Positions 45,725-54,540 of a stretch of 64,000 bases of DNA are shown here, in pieces. The stretch comes from Rhizobium leucaenae USDA 9039 (GTDB taxonomy: Bacteria; Pseudomonadota; Alphaproteobacteria; Rhizobiales; Rhizobiaceae). Position numbers and translations under genes: made by a program. The stretch covers positions 124,001 through 188,000 of the forward strand of contig NZ_AUFB01000004.1 of assembly GCF_000426285.1 (NCBI RefSeq), written 5' to 3'. Within the stretch, counting starts at the first letter, position 1. Each line of letters opens with the position of its first letter. A model generated the notes under the pieces. The model worked only from the letters and a program-made list of their open reading frames with translations, was not told the DNA's origin and did no database searches.

Positions 45725-46674
45725 GCCATGTACTCCGCCAGGACCTCCAGCAACGCGTGGTTTGCGGCACTGTTGATGTTTCTGACCGCTTCGGCCTTTG
45801 GCCGGATATGCGGCTGATCGATAAAGATCTCGGCCCTTTTCAAAATCCTGGTTTGAAAATTGCCGCCATAGTTCGGAGCGGAGTAGTCGCCGATGACGTC
45901 GGCGCCGATGATGCGATGGCGGTTGCCGATTTCGCTGATCAGCGCCAGGAGATAGGGCAACCGCATGCGACCCTGGTCCCAGTTCGTCACGGCGTCGTCC
46001 GCAGCCAGCACGTCCTTGTCGATCGTCAGATAAACGGCTTCGGTGCGAATCCGGCTCAGCATTCGGTCGATGAAATTTTCCTCGCCGATCTCGGAAATGG
46101 ATTTCCAGTGCAAGGCGCCCTTTTCCTGCCGGTAGCTGGCGCCGCTGCCGTACTCGGCCAGGACCCGGCTCGGCGGATGTTCATAGGGATAAAGTTCGAG
46201 CTTGCCTTCGCCGAGCCAGTGCAGATTGGCGCCCTTGCGTTCGGGGCTACGAAGGTCGTGGCTGCAAACGCCGATGGTGATGACCTTCTGGATATTGCGG
46301 TTGGCAAGGGCACTGTTGACCCAGGAGCCGCAGTGCATGCCCCCATTGAAAGTGACCCAATCCGGATGATTGTCGAAATGAATGAGCGTCGTCGCAATGG
46401 ACTGCCGCTCCAGCGCCCCGTCAAGAAGCAGCGCCGTTATGTGATGAAAGTCGCCCGAGCCCATGAAGCAGAGCTGCGGATCCTTGCCGACTGCCGGTGT
46501 GTTCCGCACGATATTGCGGCTGAGTTCGGCGAGTGCCTTCTGCTTGCTCCAGAGACGGACCGCCGTGCCGGTTGCCTTATCGACATATTGGCACGCGCCC
46601 GCAAATTTGCAGGCGCGCACAAAATCTGGCTGCAACTCCAACGCATCATCGAGATGAAGAAGAAGGAGTTGCAC
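45721..46674 (-). CDS. Arginase-like (ureohydrolase-fold) protein
   Basis: This 317-aa protein shows a degenerate ureohydrolase pattern: GSGDFHHIT near residues 72-80, HFDNHPDW at 99-106 (compare DAHxD) and YLTIDKDVLAADD (compare S-x-D-x-D). The di-manganese ligand set is largely kept, so metal binding is likely, but the first motif differs from the GGDHS of true arginases. The GTG start at 46674 has GGAGG seven bases upstream and is 4 bp from the aminotransferase stop. It could act on a guanidino or amide group. Confidence 0.78.
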   Translation of the reverse strand: MQLLLLHLDDALELQPDFVRACKFAGACQYVDKATGTAVRLWSKQKALAELSRNIVRNTPAVGKDPQLCFMGSGDFHHITALLLDGALERQSIATTLIHFDNHPDWVTFNGGMHCGSWVNSALANRNIQKVITIGVCSHDLRSPERKGANLHWLGEGKLELYPYEHPPSRVLAEYGSGASYRQEKGALHWKSISEIGEENFIDRMLSRIRTEAVYLTIDKDVLAADDAVTNWDQGRMRLPYLLALISEIGNRHRIIGADVIGDYSAPNYGGNFQTRILKRAEIFIDQPHIRPKAEAVRNINSAANHALLEVLAEYMA

Positions 46675-46678
46675 CGAC

Positions 46679-48100
46679 TTACCTCCGGGCCGCGCGCGTG
46701 AGAAGCTGATCGAGCAAGGCAATCGCCAGATCGATCTCCTCGCGGGTGATGAGCAGGTTCGGCGCGAAGGTGATGACGTTCTTGTGGTAGCCGCCGACGT
46801 CGAGCACGAGGCCGTACATCTTCGAACCGACCTGAATGTCGCCCTTCATGCCCTCGTCGCAGAGCCAGTCCATCGTCGCCTTGTCCGGCGTGTAGCTGTC
46901 GTCCTTGCAGATCTCCATCCGCAGGGCCAGGCCGAGACCGTCGACCTCGCCGACAATAGCATGGCGCTTCTGCAACTGTTTCAGCCCATCGAGGAAATAG
47001 GCGCCCTTGGCCATGATGGCCGCGCCGAAATCCTCCTCTTCCAACATCTTCATGGTTTCGAGAGCCACGGCGGTCCCCATCGGGTTGCTGGCGAAGGTGG
47101 AATGTGTCGAGCCGGGCGGGAAGATCTCCGGGTTGATCATCTCTTCCCTTGCCCAGACGCCTGAAAGCGGGTTGAGCCCGTTGGTGATCGCCTTGCCGAA
47201 GACGAGAGCATCGGGCGACACGCCGAAATGCTCGATCGACCAGAGCTTGCCGGTGCGGTAGACGCCCATCTGGATTTCGTCGACGACGAGCAGGATGCCG
47301 TGATCGTCCAGCACCTTCTTCAATTCGACGAAGAAGTTCATAGGCGGAATGACGTAGCCGCCGGTGCCCTGGATCGGCTCGATGTAGAAGGCGGCATATT
47401 CGGACTTGCCGGCCTTCGGATCCCAGACACCGTTATATTCGCTCTCGAACAGGCGGGCGAATTTCTGGACACAGTGATGCCCATATTCTTCCTTCGACAT
47501 GCCCTTCGGGCCGCGGAAATGATAGGGGAATTCAACAAACTGCGCGCGATCGCCGAAATGGCCGTAGCGGCGGCGGTAGCGGTAGCTGGAGGTGATGGCC
47601 GAAGCGCCGAGGGTGCGGCCGTGATAACCGCCTTCGAAGGCGAACATCAGGCTCTTGCCGCCGGTGTAGTTGCGCACCAGCTTCAGCGAATCCTCGACGG
47701 CCTGCGAGCCGCCGACGTTGAAATGGACGCGGCCCTTGTGGCCGAACTTGCTCTCGGCGTCCTGGGCGATCATCGCCGCAAGCTCCACCTTTTCCCGGTG
47801 CAGATATTGCGAGGCGACCTGCGGCAGCCGGTCGAGCTGACGGTGTGCGGCGGCGTTCAGGCGTTCGTTGCGGTAGCCGAAATTGACGGCGGAATACCAC
47901 ATCTGCAGGTCGAGGAATGGCGTCCCGGCCTTGTCGTAGACGTAAGAGCCTTCGCACTCTTCGAAGAATTTCGGCTTTGCCGTGTAGTGGACCGTGTCGC
48001 CATGGGAGCAATAGGTCTCCTCAAGGACACGCAACTCCGCCTCAGATTTGACGTGCGACTCCATCTCGCCACTGAAGGCTTCGACTACATTGGTTTTCAT
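46679..48100 (-). CDS. Class III (PLP) aminotransferase
   Basis: This 473-aa PLP enzyme belongs to the acetylornithine/omega-amino-acid aminotransferase class. Seen are the VHFNVGGSQAVEDSLKLVRNYTG cofactor region, FEGGYHGRTLGASAITSSY, VVDEIQMGVYRTG, and the PLP Lys303 in VFGKAITNG. It likely installs an amino group on an aldehyde or keto precursor. It is the second gene of the operon, 20 bp after the HAD phosphatase. Substrate specificity is not inferable from the sequence alone. Confidence 0.93.
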   Translation of the reverse strand: MKTNVVEAFSGEMESHVKSEAELRVLEETYCSHGDTVHYTAKPKFFEECEGSYVYDKAGTPFLDLQMWYSAVNFGYRNERLNAAAHRQLDRLPQVASQYLHREKVELAAMIAQDAESKFGHKGRVHFNVGGSQAVEDSLKLVRNYTGGKSLMFAFEGGYHGRTLGASAITSSYRYRRRYGHFGDRAQFVEFPYHFRGPKGMSKEEYGHHCVQKFARLFESEYNGVWDPKAGKSEYAAFYIEPIQGTGGYVIPPMNFFVELKKVLDDHGILLVVDEIQMGVYRTGKLWSIEHFGVSPDALVFGKAITNGLNPLSGVWAREEMINPEIFPPGSTHSTFASNPMGTAVALETMKMLEEEDFGAAIMAKGAYFLDGLKQLQKRHAIVGEVDGLGLALRMEICKDDSYTPDKATMDWLCDEGMKGDIQVGSKMYGLVLDVGGYHKNVITFAPNLLITREEIDLAIALLDQLLTRAARR

Positions 48101-48120
48101 TAAATGCCTCTTGATCTAGT

Positions 48121-48804
48121 TCATGCGATCTTGGATTGCAGCAGCGCGCGGGGTCCCCGGGCGACACTGGGAAGAATGGCTTTCATCTTTGGAAGCAGGT
48201 CGACGAAGCTTTCGAAGCCGACATAGGGAATGCCCTGGTCCTCGCAATAATCGGCGAGCTTGGCTTTTGCGAAGACAAGGTCGACCTTATCGGAAACACA
48301 GAAATCGCTTCGCCCATCGCCGATGTAGATCTGCAGTTCGGCGCCTTTGACAACCCGGCATTTGCAGACGCCTGAACCGGACATGCATCCGGCTGCCGCA
48401 AGCGACGGAGAAAGAGAATACAATTCTCGGCCATGAGCGAAGCGATAGGTAAGGACGTTGGCGATTATCCGCAGGTCGTCGATGCCGTGACGCGCCAGGA
48501 TGTGGCGAATGAAATAGTCGACACCGTCGCTGACGATCGTCACCGGCAAATCACTGCGGTTGCAGTATGAGAGAAAGTCCTCAAAGCCGGGATCTATGGA
48601 CACCTCGTCCAGGAGGGCGTTGAGATCTTTCCGGCTTGCCTGCACGAGGGCGATCTGCCGGCGCATGCACTCGGCCGACCCGATCAGCCCGCGTTTCCAC
48701 TGCTGTTCTATATCTTCCCATTCGGAACCGGCGAAACGGGATAACACCATATCCGTCGCGTCTTCGATGGATATGGTTCCATCAAAATCGCAAAACACCT
48801 GCAT
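48121..48804 (-). CDS. MtnX-like HAD-IB phosphatase
   Basis: This 227-aa HAD phosphatase begins MQVFCDFDGTISIED with the DxD nucleophile motif (Asp6, Asp8). Motif II is VTIVSDGVDYF, and motif IV is IGDGRSDFCVS. It resembles MtnX and phosphoserine-phosphatase-like enzymes. Three or more cysteines form a cluster (GCMSGSGVCKC), which is unusual. An in-frame start at 48864 is open; the ATG at 48804 starts at the conserved strand. It is the first gene of the nine-gene operon, about 170 bp downstream of a kinase gene on the same strand. Confidence 0.88.
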   Translation of the reverse strand: MQVFCDFDGTISIEDATDMVLSRFAGSEWEDIEQQWKRGLIGSAECMRRQIALVQASRKDLNALLDEVSIDPGFEDFLSYCNRSDLPVTIVSDGVDYFIRHILARHGIDDLRIIANVLTYRFAHGRELYSLSPSLAAAGCMSGSGVCKCRVVKGAELQIYIGDGRSDFCVSDKVDLVFAKAKLADYCEDQGIPYVGFESFVDLLPKMKAILPSVARGPRALLQSKIA

Positions 48805-48973
48805 GAAAATATCCCTTCGCCTTATCCTGAAGTTGCGTTTAACAACGACGGATGAGCCAGGCATGAGGGCAGGATGATGCGAAAATGAAAAATGGAACGG
48901 CTCAAGACGCCGTGAAAGCTGAACCCGTACAGCGACAAGCGCCTCGCGCTCAGATGAATGTGCAAGGGTTGTT

Positions 48974-50353
48974 CTATTGGTTTTTCGGCAGTCGCAAATC
49001 GACCCGCAGGCCCGTGCCCCAACGCGGCGTCAATAGCTGGATTGACGCGGCAAGCCTGTCAGCCGTATCGGCGACGATCGCCAGACCGAGGCCGGCGCCT
49101 TCGGTGTGCAGCGTATTGAGCCGATAGAACCGCTGGAAAACCGCCGCACGCTCATCGGGCGGAATGCCCGGGCCGCTGTCGCTGATCGATACCCGCCAAA
49201 GCGCGCTTTCGGAGGAGATCACAACTTCGATCCTGCCGGTCACGGGCGTGTATTTAATGGCATTGTCCAACAGGTTGCCGATCATCATGCGCAGCAGGGA
49301 TTCATCCGTCTTGACCTGCGCCGTCTCGTCACCCTCCAGCAGGACATCGAGCTGCCGGCTGGTGATGATATTGCCGAATTCCGCCAGGACCGACGCCACC
49401 AAATGATAGAGCGTGACGGGCGTCGGATTGAGGGGGTGATGGCTTACCCGGGCAAGCCGCAGCAATTGCTCGATCAGATGTATGGCCCGATTGTTGCTGG
49501 CCACGAGATCGGCGATAATCGTCTGCCTTTCGTGCTCGCTGTCGGTGTTGCCCAGCATCTGCAGCAACAGCTTCACGCTGGCCTGCGGGGTCCGCAATTG
49601 ATGCGCCGCAAGATCCGAAAAGCGTCGCTCGAGCGTCAATGAATGTCCAAGTTTTTCGAGAAGCTGGTTGATCGAGCGGCCGAGCGGCAACAGGTCCCGC
49701 GGCAGATCTTGAACAGGGATGGCGGAGAGATCGTCGGGTGAACGCGTGCGGATCTGGCGTACCAGCCCATGGATCGTGCGCAAGCCGCTATTAATGCCGA
49801 GCCAGATGAGAAAGCCGATGACCGGCACGAGGACAAGCAGCGGAAAAAAGAGATTGAGCAGGATGTTGGAGACAAGCGTTTCCCGCAGGGCGATCTTCTC
49901 GCCGATCTCCATGACGATGGTCGTATTCGGTATCGGCAGCGAATAGACCCGCCAATTCTCTCCCTTATAGGTGATCGTGGTGAAGCCGACCTTCTGCTGC
50001 GGCACGTCGGACAGGAAGGCCGTGCTGCTATAGAAGCGGATATGGCCGTCTACCCAGGCGCGAAACATGTGAGCGTCGGCATAATCGTCGGCGTCCTCGT
50101 TGAAGGATAGCTGATTGTCCATCGCGAAGTCGATATCGTCGATCTGCTTGGCAGAGCGATCCGGCGATCTTTCCAGAGGGCGACGCAGCAAGCTCCAGAT
50201 AACGTTGGCATCGTCGATGAGCTGGGCATCGTAGATATTGTTGATCTCGCGCGTCGCGCTGTTGAATGCGAAGGCGCCGATCACCACGATGGTCACCGCC
50301 ACGACCGGTGCGATCCTGAAGAAGAGTTTGCGGGTTAGTGTGGAGGTGCTCAT
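48974..50353 (-). CDS. Sensor histidine kinase (right system, TctE/QseC type)
   Basis: This 459-aa kinase has an N-terminal membrane segment (about residues 12-32), a periplasmic domain of about 130 residues, a second membrane segment (LFFPLLVLVPVIGFLIWLG), a linker, and the H-box SDLAAHQLRTPQASVK with His251. N-box LLDNAIKYTP, G1 DSGPGIPPDE and G2 GAGLGLAIV are intact. The ATG at 50353 overlaps the regulator stop (ATGA). It lies upstream of the nine-gene operon on the same strand and is a candidate controller of it. Confidence 0.94.
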   Translation of the reverse strand: MSTSTLTRKLFFRIAPVVAVTIVVIGAFAFNSATREINNIYDAQLIDDANVIWSLLRRPLERSPDRSAKQIDDIDFAMDNQLSFNEDADDYADAHMFRAWVDGHIRFYSSTAFLSDVPQQKVGFTTITYKGENWRVYSLPIPNTTIVMEIGEKIALRETLVSNILLNLFFPLLVLVPVIGFLIWLGINSGLRTIHGLVRQIRTRSPDDLSAIPVQDLPRDLLPLGRSINQLLEKLGHSLTLERRFSDLAAHQLRTPQASVKLLLQMLGNTDSEHERQTIIADLVASNNRAIHLIEQLLRLARVSHHPLNPTPVTLYHLVASVLAEFGNIITSRQLDVLLEGDETAQVKTDESLLRMMIGNLLDNAIKYTPVTGRIEVVISSESALWRVSISDSGPGIPPDERAAVFQRFYRLNTLHTEGAGLGLAIVADTADRLAASIQLLTPRWGTGLRVDLRLPKNQ

Positions 50354-51006
50354 CGCTCGATCATATAGCCAACGCCACGGATCGATTTGATGAAATCGGT
50401 GCCCAGCTTCTTGCGCAGATTGTAGATCGTCACCTCGATGGCGTTGCTTTCGACGGTGTTCTCGGCATCGTAGAGCGCATACTCGATATCGTTCTTGGTC
50501 ACGTATCGGCCGCTGCGCTCCATCAGCAGCTTCAGCAGATGGAATTCCTTGGCGGTGGTATGAACCTGTGCACTGCCCTTGCGGGCGACCATCGCCGATG
50601 GGTCCACCTCGACATCCCCGCATCGAATGAGGCTTTCCGTCCGCCCATCGCGGCGCCGGATCAGAGCGCGCAGGCGGGCAAGCAGCTCGTCGAGATCGAA
50701 CGGCTTGACGAGGTAATCGTCGGCGCCCTCATCGAGCCCTTCGACTTTCTGCCGTACCGCATCGAGCGCTGTCAACAGCAGAACCGGCACGGCGTTGCCC
50801 CGCTGCCGAATGCCTCTCAGCACCTCCATGCCATTGAGCTGTGGCAGGTTGATATCGAGAATGACAGCCGCGAAATGCGAATGCTGCGCGGCTTCGAGAC
50901 CGGACGCGCCGTCGCGCATCCAATCGACGCCGTAAGCATGTTTCTCCAAAGCCTTCTTGAGGGATGATCCAAGGATATTGTCGTCTTCAACAAGCAGAAC
51001 ACGCAC
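50350..51006 (-). CDS. OmpR-type response regulator (right system)
   Basis: This 218-aa regulator of the QseB/TctD type has a receiver with EDD (7-9), phosphoacceptor Asp51 (VILDINLPQLNG) and the Lys in YLVKPF, then a winged helix (TTAKEFHLLKLLMERSGRYVTKNDIEYALY to IEVTIYNLRKKLG). The GTG at 51006 gives the typical MRVLLVEDD start and has GAG seven bases upstream; an ATG at 51018 is an alternative. It is divergent from the second small secreted protein gene at 51245. Confidence 0.93.
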   Translation of the reverse strand: MRVLLVEDDNILGSSLKKALEKHAYGVDWMRDGASGLEAAQHSHFAAVILDINLPQLNGMEVLRGIRQRGNAVPVLLLTALDAVRQKVEGLDEGADDYLVKPFDLDELLARLRALIRRRDGRTESLIRCGDVEVDPSAMVARKGSAQVHTTAKEFHLLKLLMERSGRYVTKNDIEYALYDAENTVESNAIEVTIYNLRKKLGTDFIKSIRGVGYMIER

Positions 51007-51244
51007 GGTCGATCTCATCTCCAAGAGGGATTGTAGAGCCGATGTGAACCGCAATTGAAGCGGCCTTGTGGCAGAGCTATAATGTGATGCTTCAGTTCAG
51101 CAAGACCTGCAAGAGCGTATTCGAGCTGCTTTACAGTGCCCGATTGTCTTTCCGATCTCTCCCCCGGCCTTCGATCATATCCCAAGACGTTTGGTTTACA
51201 TATTTTATCCGTATACTGCGTACGGAGCTGAGGGATGCAGAGAC

Positions 51245-51529
51245 ATGAAAACGCTCGCTCTTGTCGTTCCATCGTTTATTTCGATTAGCCTCACTCTGTC
51301 CTTCACTGCATTGGCGGCAAACACCGCAACCAAAGGAAACAGCGATTCAACGCCATGCGCTGCCATGGTGGACAATATCAATGATGGGCTGAAGGCATCG
51401 GCGATCAGCGCCGCCGAAAGGAAGCGGGCACGCGAGCTGGTGGCCGAAGGTCTCAAGCGCTGCAAGGTCGATGACTATTCCGGCGCCGACAGCTATTTCA
51501 TCGACGCTCTGAAGATGCTGCACAAATAA
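51245..51529 (+). CDS. Small secreted two-cysteine protein (paralogue 2)
   Basis: This 94-aa protein has a signal peptide (MKTLALVVPSFISISLTLSFTALA), a short Ser/Thr/Asn-rich linker and a mature domain of 58 residues starting PCAAMV and ending DALKMLHK. It is a gap-free match to the mature part of the protein at 36590-36850, with both cysteines 35 residues apart and 17 identical positions. It is divergent from the right two-component system. The repeated association of this family with OmpR-type systems suggests a shared envelope-sensing or stress role. Confidence 0.83.
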   Translation: MKTLALVVPSFISISLTLSFTALAANTATKGNSDSTPCAAMVDNINDGLKASAISAAERKRARELVAEGLKRCKVDDYSGADSYFIDALKMLHK

Positions 51530-51592
51530 TGCATCCGGCATCCCCGCCGGCCGGATCACCATCGCCGGGGTTCTGAGCAGAGACGCTGCCGA

Positions 51593-53011
51593 TCATCCGG
51601 ACGCCAATCTCCGCATCGACGCCGCAAGCACGTCGAAAATGCGAGCATCCGTCGATTGCGCGATATTGAAGCGCAGGAAATTGCTCGCCGTATCCCCCTG
51701 GCTGAAGGCATTGCCCGGCGCCAGAATGATGCCCTCGGCAAGGCAGTCACGCGCGACGTCGGCCGCATCAAGACCCTCGGGTAATCGGCACCAAAGAAAC
51801 ATGCCGGCCTGCGGCCTCAGCCAGGGCATGATGCCGATTGCTTCCAAGCGAACGATGGTTTCGCTCATGGTCTTGGCAAGCCGAGCCCGCAGCGCCTCGA
51901 TATGCTTGCGATAGCTTCCGTCCTTCAGCGCCGAGAATAACAGCTCGGCCCCCAGTTGGCCGCCGCTGAAGTTGGTGGCGATCTTCAGATCGACAAGGCC
52001 GTCGATCCAGTCCCGCCGCGCAGCGATGAAGCCGCAGCGGACTGAGGCCGACAGCGTCTTTGAAAAGCTGCCGATATGGATCACCCGATCGACCCCGTCA
52101 TAGGCGGCAAGGCGTGGCGCCGGCACATGCTCGAAATCGGCAAAAATATCGTCTTCGATGATGATCAGGTTGGAAGCGTCAGCCAGTTTCAACAGGCGAT
52201 GCGCCGTCACCGGCGACAATACGGCACCGGTCGGATTGTGGACGCCAGAATTGGTGACGTAGAGGCGCGGCTTATGTCTTTCGAGCGCCTCTGCGAACAG
52301 CTCGATGTCCGGCCCTGTCGGCGTGAAGGGCACGCCGACGATATTGGCCCGGTGCGCCCGCAAAAGAGCATGGAAATTGAAATAGCAGGGATCGTCGACC
52401 AGCACGGTATCGCCGGGTTCGAGCAGGAAGCGGCAGAGAAGATCGATCGCCTGCGTGCCGGATTCCATAAGCATGATCTGGTCGGGCGATGCAGCGATCC
52501 CGTGTTCGCCCATGCGTCGCGCCAGAAGCTGCCGCAACGGCGGCAGACCGAGCGGCGTTCCGTAATTGGTGAGAACGCCGCCTCCGCCGGTCCGCGCCAG
52601 GCTTCGCATCGCTCGACGCAGCGCCGCCTCCGGCATCCACGAGGGCGGAAGCCAGCCGCAACCGGGCTTCAGAACAGCGTCATCCACCTCCAGCGATTGC
52701 CGCGAAATCCAGAGCGGATCGACATCTCGTTCGCGCCGGGGAGCGATCTCCGACAGGGAAAGCGGCGCGAGCGGCCCGCAGACGTAAAAGCCGGAACCGG
52801 GCCGCGAGCGGATGACGCCCTCGGCCGCCAGCCGCTCATAGGCTTCGACCACGGTGGAAACGGACACCTGCATCGTTTTGGCAAAGCTGCGCACCGAGGG
52901 AAGCCGCGCACCCGGCGCCAGGCTGCGCGCGGCGATACGATCCGCAATTGCCGTCATCACACCCTCGATACGCGTGCCGCTGGCTGCTTTCATGACGATG
53001 GCATCGTTCAT
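51593..53011 (-). CDS. MocR/PdxR-type PLP-dependent regulator
   Basis: This 472-aa protein has an N-terminal GntR winged helix (LPSVRSFAKTMQVSVSTVVEAYERLAAEGVI) fused to a class I aminotransferase-like domain with SFSKTLSASVRCGF carrying the PLP Lys. MocR proteins use PLP or amino compounds as effectors rather than catalysing transamination. The frame is open to 53125; the ATG at 53011 begins the conserved region. It is divergent from a DMT exporter gene, whose promoter region carries repeats. Confidence 0.92.
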   Translation of the reverse strand: MNDAIVMKAASGTRIEGVMTAIADRIAARSLAPGARLPSVRSFAKTMQVSVSTVVEAYERLAAEGVIRSRPGSGFYVCGPLAPLSLSEIAPRRERDVDPLWISRQSLEVDDAVLKPGCGWLPPSWMPEAALRRAMRSLARTGGGGVLTNYGTPLGLPPLRQLLARRMGEHGIAASPDQIMLMESGTQAIDLLCRFLLEPGDTVLVDDPCYFNFHALLRAHRANIVGVPFTPTGPDIELFAEALERHKPRLYVTNSGVHNPTGAVLSPVTAHRLLKLADASNLIIIEDDIFADFEHVPAPRLAAYDGVDRVIHIGSFSKTLSASVRCGFIAARRDWIDGLVDLKIATNFSGGQLGAELLFSALKDGSYRKHIEALRARLAKTMSETIVRLEAIGIMPWLRPQAGMFLWCRLPEGLDAADVARDCLAEGIILAPGNAFSQGDTASNFLRFNIAQSTDARIFDVLAASMRRLASG

Positions 53012-53013
53012 CC

Positions 53014-53059
53014 GTACTGCACCCCATACCATAACAGTTTGCATAAATTGTACTGTACC
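53014..53059. promoter_or_regulatory. Candidate MocR binding region
   Basis: Direct repeats GTACTGCACC (53014-53023) and GTACTGTACC (53050-53059) are spaced 36 bp start to start. Overlapping them is an inverted repeat ACAGT...ACTGT at 53034-53056. MocR regulators often bind paired direct repeats between divergent genes. The assignment is inferred from position and repeat structure. Confidence 0.5.
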
Positions 53060-53117
53060 GTCTCTGGAATGACCAGCCGACTTCGCCGATACCGGGCAGC
53101 AAATTTGGAGCATCGGC

Positions 53118-53981
53118 ATGGACAAGACGACAAGCGGCTGGATCTACGGAATGACGGGCGTGCTGATCTTCAGCGGCTCATTGCCGGCGACGCGGGTCGC
53201 GGTCATGGATTTCGACCCCGTCTTCCTGACTGTCGCCCGCGCCGCGATCGCCGGCATGCTGGCGCTGTGCCTGCTGCTCGCTTTTCGGGAAAAGCGGCCA
53301 GTCCGCAGCGATATCATCCCCCTCACCATCGTCGCATTGGGCTGCGTCGTCGGCTTTCCGCTACTGACAGCGCTGGCGCTTAAGCATGTCACGTCGGCGC
53401 ATTCGATCGTCTTCATCGGATTGCTGCCGCTGGCGACGGCCATATTCGGCGTGTTGCGCGGTGGCGAGCGGCCCCGACCGGCCTTCTGGCTATTTTCCGC
53501 CATCGGCAGCGCCATTGTTTCCGGCTATGCGCTTGCCCAGGGCATCTCCGCATCGCCGGTCGGCGATTTGCTGATGCTGGCGGCAATCCTCGTTTGCGGG
53601 CTCGGCTATGCCGAGGGCGCGGTGCTGTCGCGCCGGCTGGGCGGTTGGCAGGTCATTTCGTGGGCGCTGGTGCTGTCGCTGCCGGTCATGATCGCACTTT
53701 GCCTGTTGACCATGCCGCAGACGATCGGCGGTATCGGCGAGCCGGCCTGGATCGGCCTGGTCTATGTCTCTCTCTTCAGCATGCTGATCGGTTTCATCTT
53801 CTGGTATCGAGGACTGGCACAGGGCGGCATTGCTGCCGTCGGGCAATTGCAGTTGCTGCAGCCCTTCTTCGGCTTGGCGCTCGCCGCCACGCTGCTGAAG
53901 GAAAGCGTCAGTTGGTCGATGCTTGCAGTCACCCTTGGCGTTGTCGCCTGCGTCGTCGGCGCAAAGAAATTCGCACGATAG
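53118..53981 (+). CDS. DMT-superfamily EamA exporter
   Basis: This 287-aa protein has ten predicted membrane segments in two EamA repeats: WIYGMTGVLIFSGSLPATRVAV, ARAAIAGMLALCLLLAF at the start and IGLVYVSLFSMLIGFIFWYRGLAQGG, LQPFFGLALAATLL in the second half. The cargo is not known, but control by a PLP-dependent MocR regulator suggests an amino compound. It starts 107 bp from the MocR start on the opposite strand. Confidence 0.88.
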   Translation: MDKTTSGWIYGMTGVLIFSGSLPATRVAVMDFDPVFLTVARAAIAGMLALCLLLAFREKRPVRSDIIPLTIVALGCVVGFPLLTALALKHVTSAHSIVFIGLLPLATAIFGVLRGGERPRPAFWLFSAIGSAIVSGYALAQGISASPVGDLLMLAAILVCGLGYAEGAVLSRRLGGWQVISWALVLSLPVMIALCLLTMPQTIGGIGEPAWIGLVYVSLFSMLIGFIFWYRGLAQGGIAAVGQLQLLQPFFGLALAATLLKESVSWSMLAVTLGVVACVVGAKKFAR

Positions 53982-54017
53982 CGCCTCTTGAAGACGCCGA
54001 ACTCGCTCTTGCCCTCC

Positions 54018-54052
54018 TAAACCGATCGGTCTACCATAGTCATATCGGTCTA
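54018..54052. promoter_or_regulatory. TetR-type operator
   Basis: TAAACCGATCGGTCTA at 54018-54033 is a near-perfect 16-bp palindrome with the perfect core ACCGATCGGT. A further half-site ATCGGTCTA follows at 54044-54052, directly before the ribosome binding site of the DUF1348 gene. The downstream TetR-family gene is the probable binder. Confidence 0.7.
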
Positions 54053-54065
54053 AAAGGAGCAAGTC

Positions 54066-54530
54066 ATGGCCACCCCACTCGTGCCGCCGTTCACCCGCGA
54101 AACCGCCATCGCCAAGGTCCGCCTCGCCGAAGACGGCTGGAACAGCCGCGATCCCGAACGTGTCTCGAAGGTCTATACCGAAGACAGCCAGTGGCGGAAC
54201 CGCGCCGAATTTCCACGCGGCCGCAAAGAAATCGTCGAATTCCTCACCCGCAAATGGGCCAAGGAGTTGGACTATCGGCTGATCAAGGAACTATGGGCTT
54301 TCGATGGCAATCGCATCGCCGTGCGTTTCGCCTATGAGTGGCACGACGACAGCGGCCACTGGTTTCGCTCCTATGGCAACGAGAATTGGGAGTTCGACGC
54401 TGACGGCCTGATGCAGCGCCGCTTCGCCTCTATCAACGACATGCCGATCAAGGAAGAGGACCGGAAATTCCATTGGCCGCTCGGCCGCCGTCCGGACGAT
54501 CATCCAGGGCTCTCCGACCTCGGACTCTAA
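54066..54530 (+). CDS. DUF1348 (NTF2-like) protein
   Basis: This 154-aa protein matches the DUF1348 nuclear-transport-factor-2-like fold: [71 protein letters not shown] and [24 protein letters not shown]. The family is common near TetR regulators and has no assigned reaction. AAGGAG lies directly upstream. It is 10 bp before the TetR gene, so the two form an operon under the palindromic operator. Confidence 0.93.
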   Translation: MATPLVPPFTRETAIAKVRLAEDGWNSRDPERVSKVYTEDSQWRNRAEFPRGRKEIVEFLTRKWAKELDYRLIKELWAFDGNRIAVRFAYEWHDDSGHWFRSYGNENWEFDADGLMQRRFASINDMPIKEEDRKFHWPLGRRPDDHPGLSDLGL

Positions 54531-54540
54531 GACGAAGACG

